Assembly (NCBI GenBank): GCA_910588655.1
Contig: CAJUPJ010000040.1
Location: forward strand, 1-30,436
Source of the DNA: an uncultured Lachnospiraceae bacterium
GTDB taxonomy: Bacteria; Bacillota; Clostridia; Lachnospirales; Lachnospiraceae
Direction of reading: 5' to 3'
Length of the DNA stretch: 30,436 bases
This document shows positions 1 through 6,636 of this stretch, one piece after another. The notes below the pieces were generated by a model, which worked only from the letters and a program-made list of their open reading frames with translations, did not search any database and was not told the DNA's origin. Both the position numbers and the translations under genes were made by a program. The first letter of the stretch is position 1. The number at the start of each line of letters is the position of its first letter.

Positions 1-3
1 TTC

Positions 4-35
4 TCTGTTGAGAAACTCGCTTCGCAGTCAACAGA
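4..35. repeat. Inverted repeat at the left edge
   Basis: Arms TCTGTTGA (4-11) and TCAACAGA (28-35) are perfect 8-base complements around a 16-base loop. It lies just before a terminator hairpin and probably belongs to the 3' untranslated region of a neighbouring unit outside the window. There is no T-run next to it, so it is not a terminator by itself. Confidence 0.4.
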
Positions 36-52
36 CTAAAGTCATATAATAA

Positions 53-81
53 AAAAGGAAGCCGTCTTCTGGCTTCCTTTT
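53..81. terminator. Bidirectional intrinsic terminator
   Basis: A perfect 11-base stem pairs 53-63 (AAAAGGAAGCC) with 71-81 (GGCTTCCTTTT) around a 7-base loop. An A-run on the left and a T-run on the right let it work on both strands. It lies downstream of the minus-strand gene ending at 162. Confidence 0.8.
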
Positions 82-161
82 CCCTAGTTTTCCACTGCCT
101 GCATTATTTGGCAATGGCTAAACTTAACAGGACACTAATCCCTTAAAACTAGCAAACATTT

Positions 162-488
162 TTACAATTTGTCCCTGTTTACATAACCAGGCACGTTTTC
201 ATTTGCATAAAAAGTTTTTGTCCTGGATATTAGTTTATGTAAATAACATGTTGATTTTAATCCAGTGATTACTAATCTTTTCCTTAGTTCTTCACTGTTA
301 TGTTTTTCATATAAAGCGGCTATGGCTGCATTTAAAAACTGGGCAAGTACAATATTTACACCATTAAAACCAACCATCACACAGCCACCACCTGATAATG
401 CTTTTTTAATTTCTGCATGAAGGATTTCACCTTCATCATCTGAAAGAGCAGAACTGCCAATTAAATTATAAACCATTATTATTTCCAT
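162..488 (-). CDS. Small STAS-like (DUF4325-type) protein
   Basis: This 108-residue protein begins at 488; a GGAG motif lies about 8 bases upstream. Its pattern fits a compact alpha/beta fold: an N-terminal strand, a Gly-rich turn (SGGG, about 32-35), a hydrophobic strand leading to FNGVN (about 41-45), then helix AQFLNAAIAALYE and a second strand RLVITGL. The F-x-G-V followed by an F-L-x-A helix resembles STAS-like DUF4325 proteins, which often sit beside signalling or ATPase genes. No catalytic residue is visible. The family call is by pattern recall only; the reading frame itself is well supported by its RBS and by the downstream terminator at 53-81. Confidence 0.6.
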   Translation of the reverse strand: MEIIMVYNLIGSSALSDDEGEILHAEIKKALSGGGCVMVGFNGVNIVLAQFLNAAIAALYEKHNSEELRKRLVITGLKSTCYLHKLISRTKTFYANENVPGYVNRDKL

Positions 489-571
489 AAATATTCTCCA
501 GGTATAAATACCAGTAAATCCTGGCCTGTATACTTAACCATTGCTTTCCTTTCTGGCAGATGCTGCACACT

Positions 572-811
572 CTAATATATCCTGTTACTATAAAACCCCA
601 CCAGCATACTAAGGGCTAAGCACGCGTGTTGTAAGCCTGCCATTTCTTTTTCTTTAAGCCCTTTAATCCTTGCTTTTTCTTTTTCCTGCTCTTCCTCTGT
701 TAAACTGTTAAACCACTCTTTATATAAAAACTGTCTGTACCAGACTATAATATTAACATAAGGCAATTTCCGAAAACTAATAAACCACTTATAAAGTGAA
801 TACCATGCCAT
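572..811 (-). CDS. Small hypothetical protein, 79 residues
   Basis: I chose the ATG at 811 because a perfect AGGAGG lies 6 bases upstream; a longer reading frame from 886 has no such site. The protein has an aromatic N-terminal half (MAWYSLYKWF), a charged central helix rich in Glu and Lys (about 38-56) and a short hydrophobic C-terminal segment (ALSMLVGF) that could be a weak membrane segment. I do not recognise a family. The gene ends with TAG about 80 bases before the start of the STAS-like gene, so the two could be co-transcribed. Confidence 0.5.
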   Translation of the reverse strand: MAWYSLYKWFISFRKLPYVNIIVWYRQFLYKEWFNSLTEEEQEKEKARIKGLKEKEMAGLQHACLALSMLVGFYSNRIY

Positions 812-901
812 ATAATCCTCCTTTCTTGCAATAAAAAAGTGCCCGGATTTGTAACCTGTAAAACATACAGGAAATATTCCCAGCACGCAATCCTTAATTT
901 T

Positions 902-1114
902 CTATATTTCTAATTCTGATAAAAGTTCCATCAGGCTGTCCAGTATATCCTGGATTGCCTCTGTATCCTTTACAAGTGTTTTTATGCTTCCAAGACATCC
1001 GTTTCCCTCTTGATAAAAACAACATATATGCCCATCAATATCAAGCCGCCAGCATTACTTTAAGTTTTCCACAAAAACTCCGGCAATACTGTTAATGTCA
1101 AAATAAATATCCAC
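902..1114 (-). pseudogene. Remnant of a small gene with in-frame TAA
   Basis: A 71-codon frame reads from GTG 1114 to TAG 902 but is split by TAA at 1055-1057. The part after the stop looks coding: it starts CWRLDIDGHICCFYQEGNG and ends in an amphipathic helix with many Leu and Glu (SLMELLSELEI). That second part has no ATG, GTG or TTG near its beginning, which argues for one gene broken by a nonsense change. I do not recognise the family. A chance open frame cannot be excluded at this length. Confidence 0.35.
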
Positions 1115-1230
1115 AAAGAAACAGACTTAGATTTATTAGATTATTTCCTGTCAAGAAAAACTGTAGCCAGGACTTATATTGCAATCCTGGCTTTTGTGTA
1201 AATTCCTGATAAAATCCAGCATATTCTTTT

Positions 1231-2163
1231 TTATCTGGAAGCAATAATTACCACATTGACAGAACCAGTATCTGAACCAGCCACACCAAAAATAATATTG
1301 CTGTCCTCTCCAGTAACATCTTCAACCAGGGAAGCTATAAAACTAGCTTCCTGCAGTCCCACATCATCTCCAGAAATATACACCAGGGCATAACCCGCAG
1401 TTTCTAATTCCATTTCCATAAGAGTATTATTTAAAGCTTTCCTGGCAGCCTCAAGATATCTGTCCTTATCATCATGGGAACTGGTACCAGCCCCAATATA
1501 TACCATTTCTTTATTTTGAAAAACTGTTTTTATATCTGCAAAATCAAAATTAATAAGCCCAGAACCATTAACCATATCCGCAACAGACCTGACATATACC
1601 CACAATTCTGACACCATGCCAGAAAAAACACCAGATATCCCTGTAAAATTCCCTGCCTGCCTGAAAAGACCATCATTATTAACTACTACAACAGAATCTG
1701 AATTTTTCCTGAGTTTCCTGATACCAGTTTCCGCATTGTTTAAACATATTCCTGATTCAAAACTAAAGGGTCTGGCTGCAACCCCCACAGTAAGCTTTCC
1801 GGCTTCTTTGCTAAGATATGCAACAACCGAGGCTGCACCTGTCCCTGTACCACCACCCATACAGGCTATTACAAATACCATATCAGCCGAGGACAATACC
1901 TCTCCGATTTCTTCCCAGCTTTCTTCGGCAGCAGCCCTGCCAATACCAGGCCCTTTACCAGAACCAAAACATCTTGTAATGGTTTTGCCTATGCAGACAG
2001 TCCTGGCATTACTGCACCCTGAAAGACACCCCATATCTGTGTCGATACATACAAACCTGACATTTTCTATTTTATTCCCTGCCATTCCATTAACAACCCG
2101 GCACGCCCCACTGCCAACACCAGCAACTATAAATTCTGCATGGTTGTCCATAGCCTTATCCAT
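1231..2163 (-). CDS. FtsZ-like tubulin-family GTPase
   Basis: This 310-residue protein is a clear FtsZ homologue, a cytoplasmic GTPase that polymerises into filaments. The tubulin signature GGGTGTG is at residues 103-109, a CIDTD segment at 39-43, RPFSFE at 131-136 and the catalytic T7 loop NFDFAD at 205-210 with both Asp residues present. The sequence ends directly after the last strand of the GTPase fold, so the C-terminal linker and the conserved peptide that binds FtsA/ZipA/SepF in normal FtsZ are missing. The T1 loop is GVGSGACRVV, with Arg where division FtsZ has a conserved Asn. AGGAGG lies 7 bases before ATG 2163. It is most likely an accessory paralogue for positioning or segregation rather than the host division protein. 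Confidence 0.9.
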   Translation of the reverse strand: MDKAMDNHAEFIVAGVGSGACRVVNGMAGNKIENVRFVCIDTDMGCLSGCSNARTVCIGKTITRCFGSGKGPGIGRAAAEESWEEIGEVLSSADMVFVIACMGGGTGTGAASVVAYLSKEAGKLTVGVAARPFSFESGICLNNAETGIRKLRKNSDSVVVVNNDGLFRQAGNFTGISGVFSGMVSELWVYVRSVADMVNGSGLINFDFADIKTVFQNKEMVYIGAGTSSHDDKDRYLEAARKALNNTLMEMELETAGYALVYISGDDVGLQEASFIASLVEDVTGEDSNIIFGVAGSDTGSVNVVIIASR

Positions 2164-2195
2164 ATATCTCCCTCCTGTCTGGATATTTTACTTTA

Positions 2196-2224
2196 ATAAT
2201 AAACACATGGCTGGAGATAATCAA
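2196..2224 (-). promoter_or_regulatory. Sigma-A type promoter of the FtsZ-like gene
   Basis: On the minus strand, TTGATT (2219-2224) and TATTAT (2196-2201) are separated by exactly 17 bases. The likely start point is about 20-25 bases before the strong RBS of the FtsZ-like gene, giving a short leader. It suggests expression independent of upstream genes. Confidence 0.6.
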
Positions 2225-2275
2225 GAAAAAATTTTCCTATAAAAAACTTCTTTAACCGTGAAGCAGCCTTGCATT

Positions 2276-2434
2276 TTAAATAAGCAAATGCCACAATGCT
2301 TCTTCCATGCTGGCTTTCAAGTCTGCCATATCAGAGTACATCTTATTTTCCTCATCTGTGCAGTCACTTTCAACAGGAGCATTATTAAGTAAAAATTCTA
2401 ACTCTGTGTATAACCTGGTAAATCTTTCTTCCAT
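2276..2434 (-). CDS. Small acidic hypothetical protein
   Basis: The preferred start is ATG 2434 (MEERFTRLYTELEFLL), because AAGGGG lies 9 bases upstream. A longer form from ATG 2470 adds 12 residues but has only a weak GCAGG. The 52-residue product is acidic and predicted helical, with two helices joined by an Asp/Glu-rich turn (SDCTDEENKM). No domain is recognised. It lies between the FtsZ-like promoter and the small gene ending at 2587. Confidence 0.45.
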   Translation of the reverse strand: MEERFTRLYTELEFLLNNAPVESDCTDEENKMYSDMADLKASMEEALWHLLI

Positions 2435-2586
2435 TTCCACCATCCCCTTTCTAATGGCAGGCCACTTCATGCCTGCAACCCGCCATCTAGTCCTAAATAA
2501 TCTATTTTATACATCTGTACCTAAGGAAATTACACGGTTTTATTACAAGCTTCCCAGGCTATTCCAAAAATTACAATTAATTTTAG

Positions 2587-2817
2587 TTAAAGCAGAACAT
2601 CTACAGCGCTAATATCCATTTCATAAAATTTGGCCTCATATATTTTAAAATTATTATTGTATTTTATAAATCCCATAAAGAGTGCTTCTTTTTTCTCCCT
2701 GTATTCTGCAATCAGATCCTCTATCTTATCAAAAAATTCTCTTTTTCTTTTTGTTTCTTTAGCTTCCAGATTTACAGTATATACAGTAAAATCATATTCT
2801 AATACATAAATTTTCAT
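2587..2817 (-). CDS. Small hypothetical protein with MKxYxLE start
   Basis: I chose ATG 2817 (MKIYVLEYDF) because AAGGAG lies 8 bases upstream; the longer frame from 2850 lacks an RBS. The 76-residue product alternates strand-like and charged helical stretches and ends YEMDISAVDVLL. Both ends resemble the gene at 4608-4958, which starts MKVYLLE and has EEMDLSGIEYNL near its C-terminus. That suggests a small paralogous family on this element. Function is unknown. Confidence 0.55.
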   Translation of the reverse strand: MKIYVLEYDFTVYTVNLEAKETKRKREFFDKIEDLIAEYREKKEALFMGFIKYNNNFKIYEAKFYEMDISAVDVLL

Positions 2818-2965
2818 AATTAATACTCCTTCTTTATTAATTATTTCCACTAAGGTCTGATATCTTAAATAAGTATTTATTATTAAAATCTTTTCTAAAC
2901 AATTTAGTTTTGGTTTAAAATAACATATAACAGCAACCTCCTTCTATACCTTTCTACAACAGAAA

Positions 2966-2996
2966 AATCTCTATGCAATTCAATTGCGTAGAGATT
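2966..2996 (-). terminator. Strong intrinsic terminator
   Basis: AATCTCTATGCAATT (2966-2980) pairs with AATTGCGTAGAGATT (2982-2996), giving about 13 base pairs with one G-U wobble. On the minus strand the stem is followed by TTTTT. It begins right after the stop codon of the Rpn remnant and ends that unit. Confidence 0.85.
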
Positions 2997-3752
2997 CTAA
3001 TTTAATTTTCTAAAATCAACAATATCCTTGTCTATGCAAATAAAGTAAATATTCATCAGGTTTGTAACTGTATCAAGTTTACACAATGCCTTGTTTCCAT
3101 ACAACTCATCCCCGTTACCGCCAGATACCCCAACATTTTCCATCTGGTACTTAATAACTCTCCCTGCTAAACCTGAATTCTTACTGACCAAAGTAATCCA
3201 TATGCTATATACTGGAGCAATTAAATCATAATTAGTGTCTTTATTAATGACCGGCAATTGCCCTGTAATCATTCTTGAACCATAATACAAACCTCTCTTT
3301 GATAAAATATATCCTGGGTTAAGTTTTCTTTGCATCTCAGCATCAAGCTTTATACAAAAGCAAGGTGCTGTATACAAATTTTTATCAGCATACCAGGGCA
3401 GCTTTACTTTTACAAAAACGTCAAAATACACGCTCCCCCTCCCCAACAGCATGGCTTTCAGAAGAAGCAATTTTTTCCAGCCCTGTAGTAGAAACCGTAC
3501 CAGCCGTTTCTGGCATTTCAAGTAAATCTACCACTTCATCAACCGTACAGTCTGCATATAAATCAATAGTTTCTCTTATGACAACAGCTAATATTCTTTT
3601 AATACTAAATACATTTTTAAAATGGTTATCATATGTCATATTTTCAAAATCTTCTGACATATTTCCAGACGTTTCTGTTTCCCTGTAGAAGAAACATCTA
3701 CATCATAATGAAGTTCACTGTCCTCAAAGGCATTCATAATTTTTGTTCCCAC
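2997..3752 (-). pseudogene. Decayed Rpn/PD-(D/E)XK nuclease gene
   Basis: Three frames in a row match the intact Rpn-family protein at 11558-12553. The first starts at GTG 3752 (GGAGG 7 bases upstream) and reads MNAFEDSELHYDVD. The second holds MTYDNHFKNVFS, equal to YTYDKPFKKLFS in the intact copy. The third holds LDAEMQRK and SKRGLYYGSRMI, equal to DLEMQRE and VKRGVYYCCRLV. The frame changes near 3670-3700 and again near 3425-3435 in a G-rich run (GGGGAGGGGGAG). The C-terminal third is absent: the frame stops just before a strong terminator. The family contains RecA-independent recombination nucleases. The active-site region spans the second break, so this copy is probably inactive. Confidence 0.75.
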
Positions 3753-3820
3753 TGCTACACCTCCAGTTAATATAACACTATTTCAAATCTCCTGCGTTAC
3801 AACCCAATGAATATTTCTTT

Positions 3821-3843
3821 GTTGGAAACCCTGAATTTCCAAC
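3821..3843. repeat. Perfect hairpin in leader of the Rpn remnant
   Basis: GTTGGAAA (3821-3828) and TTTCCAAC (3836-3843) form an 8-base-pair stem with a 7-base loop. It lies about 70 bases before the GTG start at 3752, so it would be in the 5' untranslated RNA. No T-run follows on the minus strand, so it could be a protein-binding site or RNA structure rather than a terminator. Confidence 0.5.
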
Positions 3844-3992
3844 AAACTATTGTAATTATATTTCTGGCAATACCACCCATGTATTTCCCACTTTAATATA
3901 AAACCTTGCCAAATTTCCCATTTTCCAGCATAACCCTTCCAGTATTTACAGCCACTTTTCCTGGTTTCACTATCTCTTGGGGTTTTGTTTAT

Positions 3993-4021
3993 ATTATACA
4001 CTAAAATATACTAAATAACAA
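3993..4021 (-). promoter_or_regulatory. Sigma-A type promoter before the Rpn remnant
   Basis: Minus-strand TTGTTA (4016-4021) and a perfect TATAAT (3993-3998) are 17 bases apart. Transcription would run towards the hairpin at 3821-3843 and the gene remnant at 3752. Confidence 0.65.
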
Positions 4022-4167
4022 TTTCCGAAAAATGAATATTCATGTAACCTGGCTATACTTCTTACAGGATTCTAAGAAAATTCCCTGCCAGACACTTCTG
4101 ATAATACCATGTATCTGGTTTTAGTTAAAGGACACCCGCTTTTTTAAAATCTGTCATTTTCCCACAA

Positions 4168-4185
4168 ATATATATATATATATAT
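4168..4185. repeat. (AT)9 microsatellite
   Basis: Nine AT units run without interruption at 4168-4185 in a non-coding stretch. Such tracts are prone to slippage and can melt easily. It is about 150 bases from the Rpn promoter, on its upstream side. Confidence 0.8.
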
Positions 4186-4305
4186 TTATTTATATTTGTT
4201 TACTGCCAAAGCAAAATCAAAAGCTGCAAGTCTTATAGCATTACTTTATCCTTACTGTTTCACACTGCATGCTTATTTACTCTTTATCGGCAAAGCCAGC
4301 CAGCT

Positions 4306-4497
4306 CTAAAAGTTGCTATTACCAACCTGTTTAAGTTTGTCAGTATACAGACTTGTGCTTACTGCAGTACCTCTGGAACACCATAACGGGTCAAAGGAAT
4401 CTACTACACGCTGCCAGTCCTGTTCCAGTTTTTCTAAAAACACAAAAACTGGTCTGGCAGAGTATCCAGTTTCTATCATTTCTTCAGCACAATACAT
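4306..4497 (-). CDS. Short hypothetical protein, uncertain
   Basis: This 63-residue frame from ATG 4497 has protein-like composition, with a helix FLEKLEQDWQRVVDSF and few rare residues. The RBS is weak (only CGGA near the start). It may be a fragment of a longer gene. No family is recognised, and a chance frame is possible. Confidence 0.35.
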   Translation of the reverse strand: MYCAEEMIETGYSARPVFVFLEKLEQDWQRVVDSFDPLWCSRGTAVSTSLYTDKLKQVGNSNF

Positions 4498-4607
4498 AAC
4501 AATCCGGTTTTGTAGCTAGAAAATATCTCTGGTATAAGGACAGTAATCCATACATAATCCTTATACCAGATACTGCATGTCCACATACAAAACATATACT
4601 ATCTGTG

Positions 4608-4958
4608 TTATTTTTGTATATTTCCAAGAAAATCCTTTACCAGTTTTCCATCTTTTTGTTTAACAAATGAAAATACCACATCTTTCAGATTATACTCTAT
4701 GCCAGACAAATCCATTTCCTCCAGTCCATCTTCTTCATAACCATAACCTGTATCAAGCTCTGAAACCACAGCATAAGTACCAGGTACACCGCCTTGTACA
4801 TATGTTTCTGCTTCTTCTACAGCTTTGTCAAGATTAGGTTTGAATTCCTGGCACTCATCATAAAATCCATGCTGCTTGTCATAAATCTGCGAATAACTCC
4901 TATAATCTTTATCAGACTTATTAAGCAAAACACCAGTTTCTAATAAATATACTTTCAT
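4608..4958 (-). CDS. Acidic hypothetical protein with MKxYxLE start
   Basis: I chose ATG 4958 (MKVYLLETGV) because AAGGAAG lies a few bases upstream; a longer frame to 5045 lacks a site. The 116-residue acidic protein has a helix at about 41-54 (NLDKAVEEAETYV), a Gly/Tyr/Glu-rich loop (GYGYEEDG) and then EEMDLSGIEYNL. The start and this last motif match the small protein at 2587-2817. A perfect 14-base palindrome 16 bases before the start codon may be an operator. Function is unknown. Confidence 0.6.
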   Translation of the reverse strand: MKVYLLETGVLLNKSDKDYRSYSQIYDKQHGFYDECQEFKPNLDKAVEEAETYVQGGVPGTYAVVSELDTGYGYEEDGLEEMDLSGIEYNLKDVVFSFVKQKDGKLVKDFLGNIQK

Positions 4959-4973
4959 AATTCTTCCTTTTTG

Positions 4974-4987
4974 TTCCCTTAAGGGAA
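4974..4987. promoter_or_regulatory. Perfect 14-base palindrome, possible operator
   Basis: TTCCCTTAAGGGAA is fully self-complementary without a spacer and lies 16 bases upstream of the start codon at 4958, just before its RBS. A loopless palindrome fits a dimeric repressor site better than an RNA hairpin. Confidence 0.45.
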
Positions 4988-5122
4988 AGTTTATTATAGT
5001 GGATATAACAGGACTGCTTGTACAAATATATCTGCACTGTCCCACTATCTTTTACTTTTTACATTCATCCTTTTTCGGGTTTAAACCTGATGAAATCTGG
5101 CCACCTTTAGCAGACAGCAAGA

Positions 5123-5390
5123 CTATCCCATTGCATAATGGTATACCATGCCATTAGAAAATTTCTGTCCAATAACCAAATAACGTTTCTCTTGGACAAT
5201 CCTATGCCTGTTTACTTCTGCCCCATAAAAGAGTACCGTCCCACAATAAAACCTGGCTAAAAGATTTCCTGTACCACCCATATCTTTATATAAATTATAG
5301 AGTTCTTTTAATATGTAATTAAAAATCTTCTTAAATGGATTTGCTGGGATACTTTCTTCATTTATCCAGTTATTTTTTTTTTGCTACCAT
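5123..5390 (-). pseudogene. Small gene interrupted at an A10 tract
   Basis: An 80-plus codon frame ends at TAG 5123 and reads NNWINEESIPANPFKKIF, then LLARFYCGTVLFYG, then GQKFSNGMVYHYAMG. It has no start codon of its own apart from an internal ATG at 5281 without RBS. Upstream, ATG 5390 reads MVAKKK into a run of ten A and meets TAA; with nine A the two frames would join into an 88-codon gene. No family is recognised. Either this copy carries a slipped tract, or the gene depends on polymerase or ribosome slippage, or the tract length is a sequencing error. Confidence 0.45.
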
Positions 5391-5479
5391 AGCTTTAGTG
5401 GCCACTTTTATTATACTACACACACTTCTCTCTTCCTCTTCTTTCTGTTAAATCGTTGCAAGCATAAAGGCAAACCAGT

Positions 5480-5989
5480 TTAACATTCTGTTCCTAAAAC
5501 AGACGCAAGTGCTCTTTCCCAGATAACATTTTCAGCAATTTCACAGCTAAATCTCTTATCATACTCCGTTAACAGTTTCTCATAAAAATTATTATTTTTA
5601 AAAGTTTCATAACTTCCTGAGTCAACCTGCCCGTTCTCATAAGCATCCTGCATCCTGTATTCCTTCTCCTTTATTCTGTATGCCTGCTCCAGTTTCTGTG
5701 GTATAAGCTCAATTTCAATAACCTCTGCTGGCAGCCCAAAACCATTACCATTTCTTCTAATTACCATCTGCTTCATCCTACCATTCGGCACACACTTTAG
5801 ATACAAGACGTTTCCTGAATACAACATTGCCTGTATCACAGTCTGACAGTACATTTCCTTTTTTATGTATTCCTTGTATCGGTTTCTGCAAAGAATTTTT
5901 GTTGTAACTGCTCCCATTACCTGTACATATTTTTCTTCTTTAGTGTCCCAGACAAAAGCAGCATATTCGTATCCGCTGCATTTATCCAT
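5480..5989 (-). CDS. Hypothetical protein, 169 residues
   Basis: The frame runs from ATG 5989 to 5480. Its start overlaps the end of the upstream small gene by 8 bases, and AAAGGA lies 9 bases upstream, so translation is probably coupled. The protein opens with a strand-rich half (YEYAAFVWDTKEEKYVQVMG, about 6-25), continues with a basic stretch (NGRMKQMVIRRNGNG) and ends in a long charged helix (about 100-165). There are no signal peptide or membrane segments. I do not recognise the family. Confidence 0.6.
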   Translation of the reverse strand: MDKCSGYEYAAFVWDTKEEKYVQVMGAVTTKILCRNRYKEYIKKEMYCQTVIQAMLYSGNVLYLKCVPNGRMKQMVIRRNGNGFGLPAEVIEIELIPQKLEQAYRIKEKEYRMQDAYENGQVDSGSYETFKNNNFYEKLLTEYDKRFSCEIAENVIWERALASVLGTEC

Positions 5990-6110
5990 TTCCTTGTATC
6001 CTTTTAAAAAAAATACCTGACTGCGCTGCCCAGTTCATTTCCTCTTCAAAACTATGGCCAGTTTCTGCAAGTTTCCCTTCATCAATCTCTAATGTTGCAA
6101 TTATTTTCAT
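5982..6110 (-). CDS. Tiny conserved-looking protein, 42 residues
   Basis: I chose ATG 6110 because AGAGGAGG lies 9 bases upstream; the open frame extends to 6302 but without an RBS. The peptide starts MKIIATLEIDEGKLAETGHS and ends IFFKRIQGNG. The pattern of a beta strand with T-L-E-I-D-E, then S-F-E-E-E and a Trp, resembles short proteins I associate with mobile elements of gut Firmicutes; that is recall, not a search. It overlaps the next gene by 8 bases (shared ATGGATAA) and partly overlaps a zinc-ribbon frame upstream. Confidence 0.6.
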   Translation of the reverse strand: MKIIATLEIDEGKLAETGHSFEEEMNWAAQSGIFFKRIQGNG

Positions 6111-6249
6111 CTTCAAAATCCTCCTCTTCCTTTGGATACCAGTGGTATTCACAGTCTGTATTTTCACATTGTCCGTTCCACATGCCGTTTCCGCATACAG
6201 GACATACCCAGCAATTGTATTCAATTCTAAATAATTTATAACACCTATA
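6082..6249 (-). pseudogene. Zinc-ribbon peptide frame without start codon
   Basis: A frame ending at TGA 6082-6084 encodes CWVCPVCGNGMWNGQC followed by ENTDCEYHWYPKEEE. Four Cys in the order CPVC-x8-C-x4-C fit a small zinc ribbon. The frame is open back to TAG 6250-6252 but holds no ATG, GTG or TTG before the Cys cluster. It may be a decayed gene or use a non-standard start. Its 3' end overlaps the start of the 42-residue gene by about 29 bases. Confidence 0.4.
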
Positions 6250-6288
6250 CTATAGTATGTTGGTTCTACTATACTTACTTTGTAAAAT

Positions 6289-6315
6289 AAAAGAACCCTC
6301 AATTAGGGTTCTTTT
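6289..6315. terminator. Bidirectional intrinsic terminator
   Basis: AAAAGAACCCT (6289-6299) pairs perfectly with AGGGTTCTTTT (6305-6315) around a 5-base loop. It is the first terminator downstream of the NACHT gene. A near copy, including the flanking TTTATTAACT, lies at 11384-11410. Confidence 0.85.
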
Positions 6316-6636
6316 ATTAACTGCACAATCAAACCTGGCTGGCCACTATAAACTACTTCATTTACACATATCTACAGTTTATCATTAATAAATTTTATTA
6401 TACAAAACGAACTAAAATAAATTATAAAAATTTAATATAATATAAATATATTTTTCATTAAGAATGATTAATAGACTTAGTTATCTTAAACAACCACAAT
6501 TCATAATACAATAATTTATATTTAATACATTCACACAATAAGTTTTAAATTTAATTCTTTACCAATAAACAAAACTTTATTTTTATAGCTAATACAAATG
6601 CCAGCACAAAACTATCTTCCAATACTTTTTTGCTTA
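6316..6636. other. AT-rich gap, no gene seen
   Basis: About 320 bases of very AT-rich DNA between the NACHT stop codon and its terminator. I see no open frame with an RBS and no strong hairpin. It may simply be a long 3' untranslated region. Confidence 0.5.

Larger units (their letters stand above)
3753..4305. other. Gap with long leader, promoter and AT repeat
   Basis: I see no convincing gene here. The stretch holds a promoter at 3993-4021 that would transcribe the Rpn remnant through a leader of about 230 bases, a perfect hairpin at 3821-3843 within that leader, and an (AT)9 microsatellite at 4168-4185. A 72-codon open frame at 3783-4001 begins inside the promoter -10 box and is rejected. 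Confidence 0.6.

Noticed and set aside
1616..2242. 208-codon plus-strand open frame
   Set aside because: It is the opposite strand of the FtsZ-like gene, is Pro-rich, and has no RBS.
3783..4001. 72-codon minus-strand open frame
   Set aside because: Its start codon lies inside a perfect TATAAT promoter box, and the frame reads through a hairpin in the leader.
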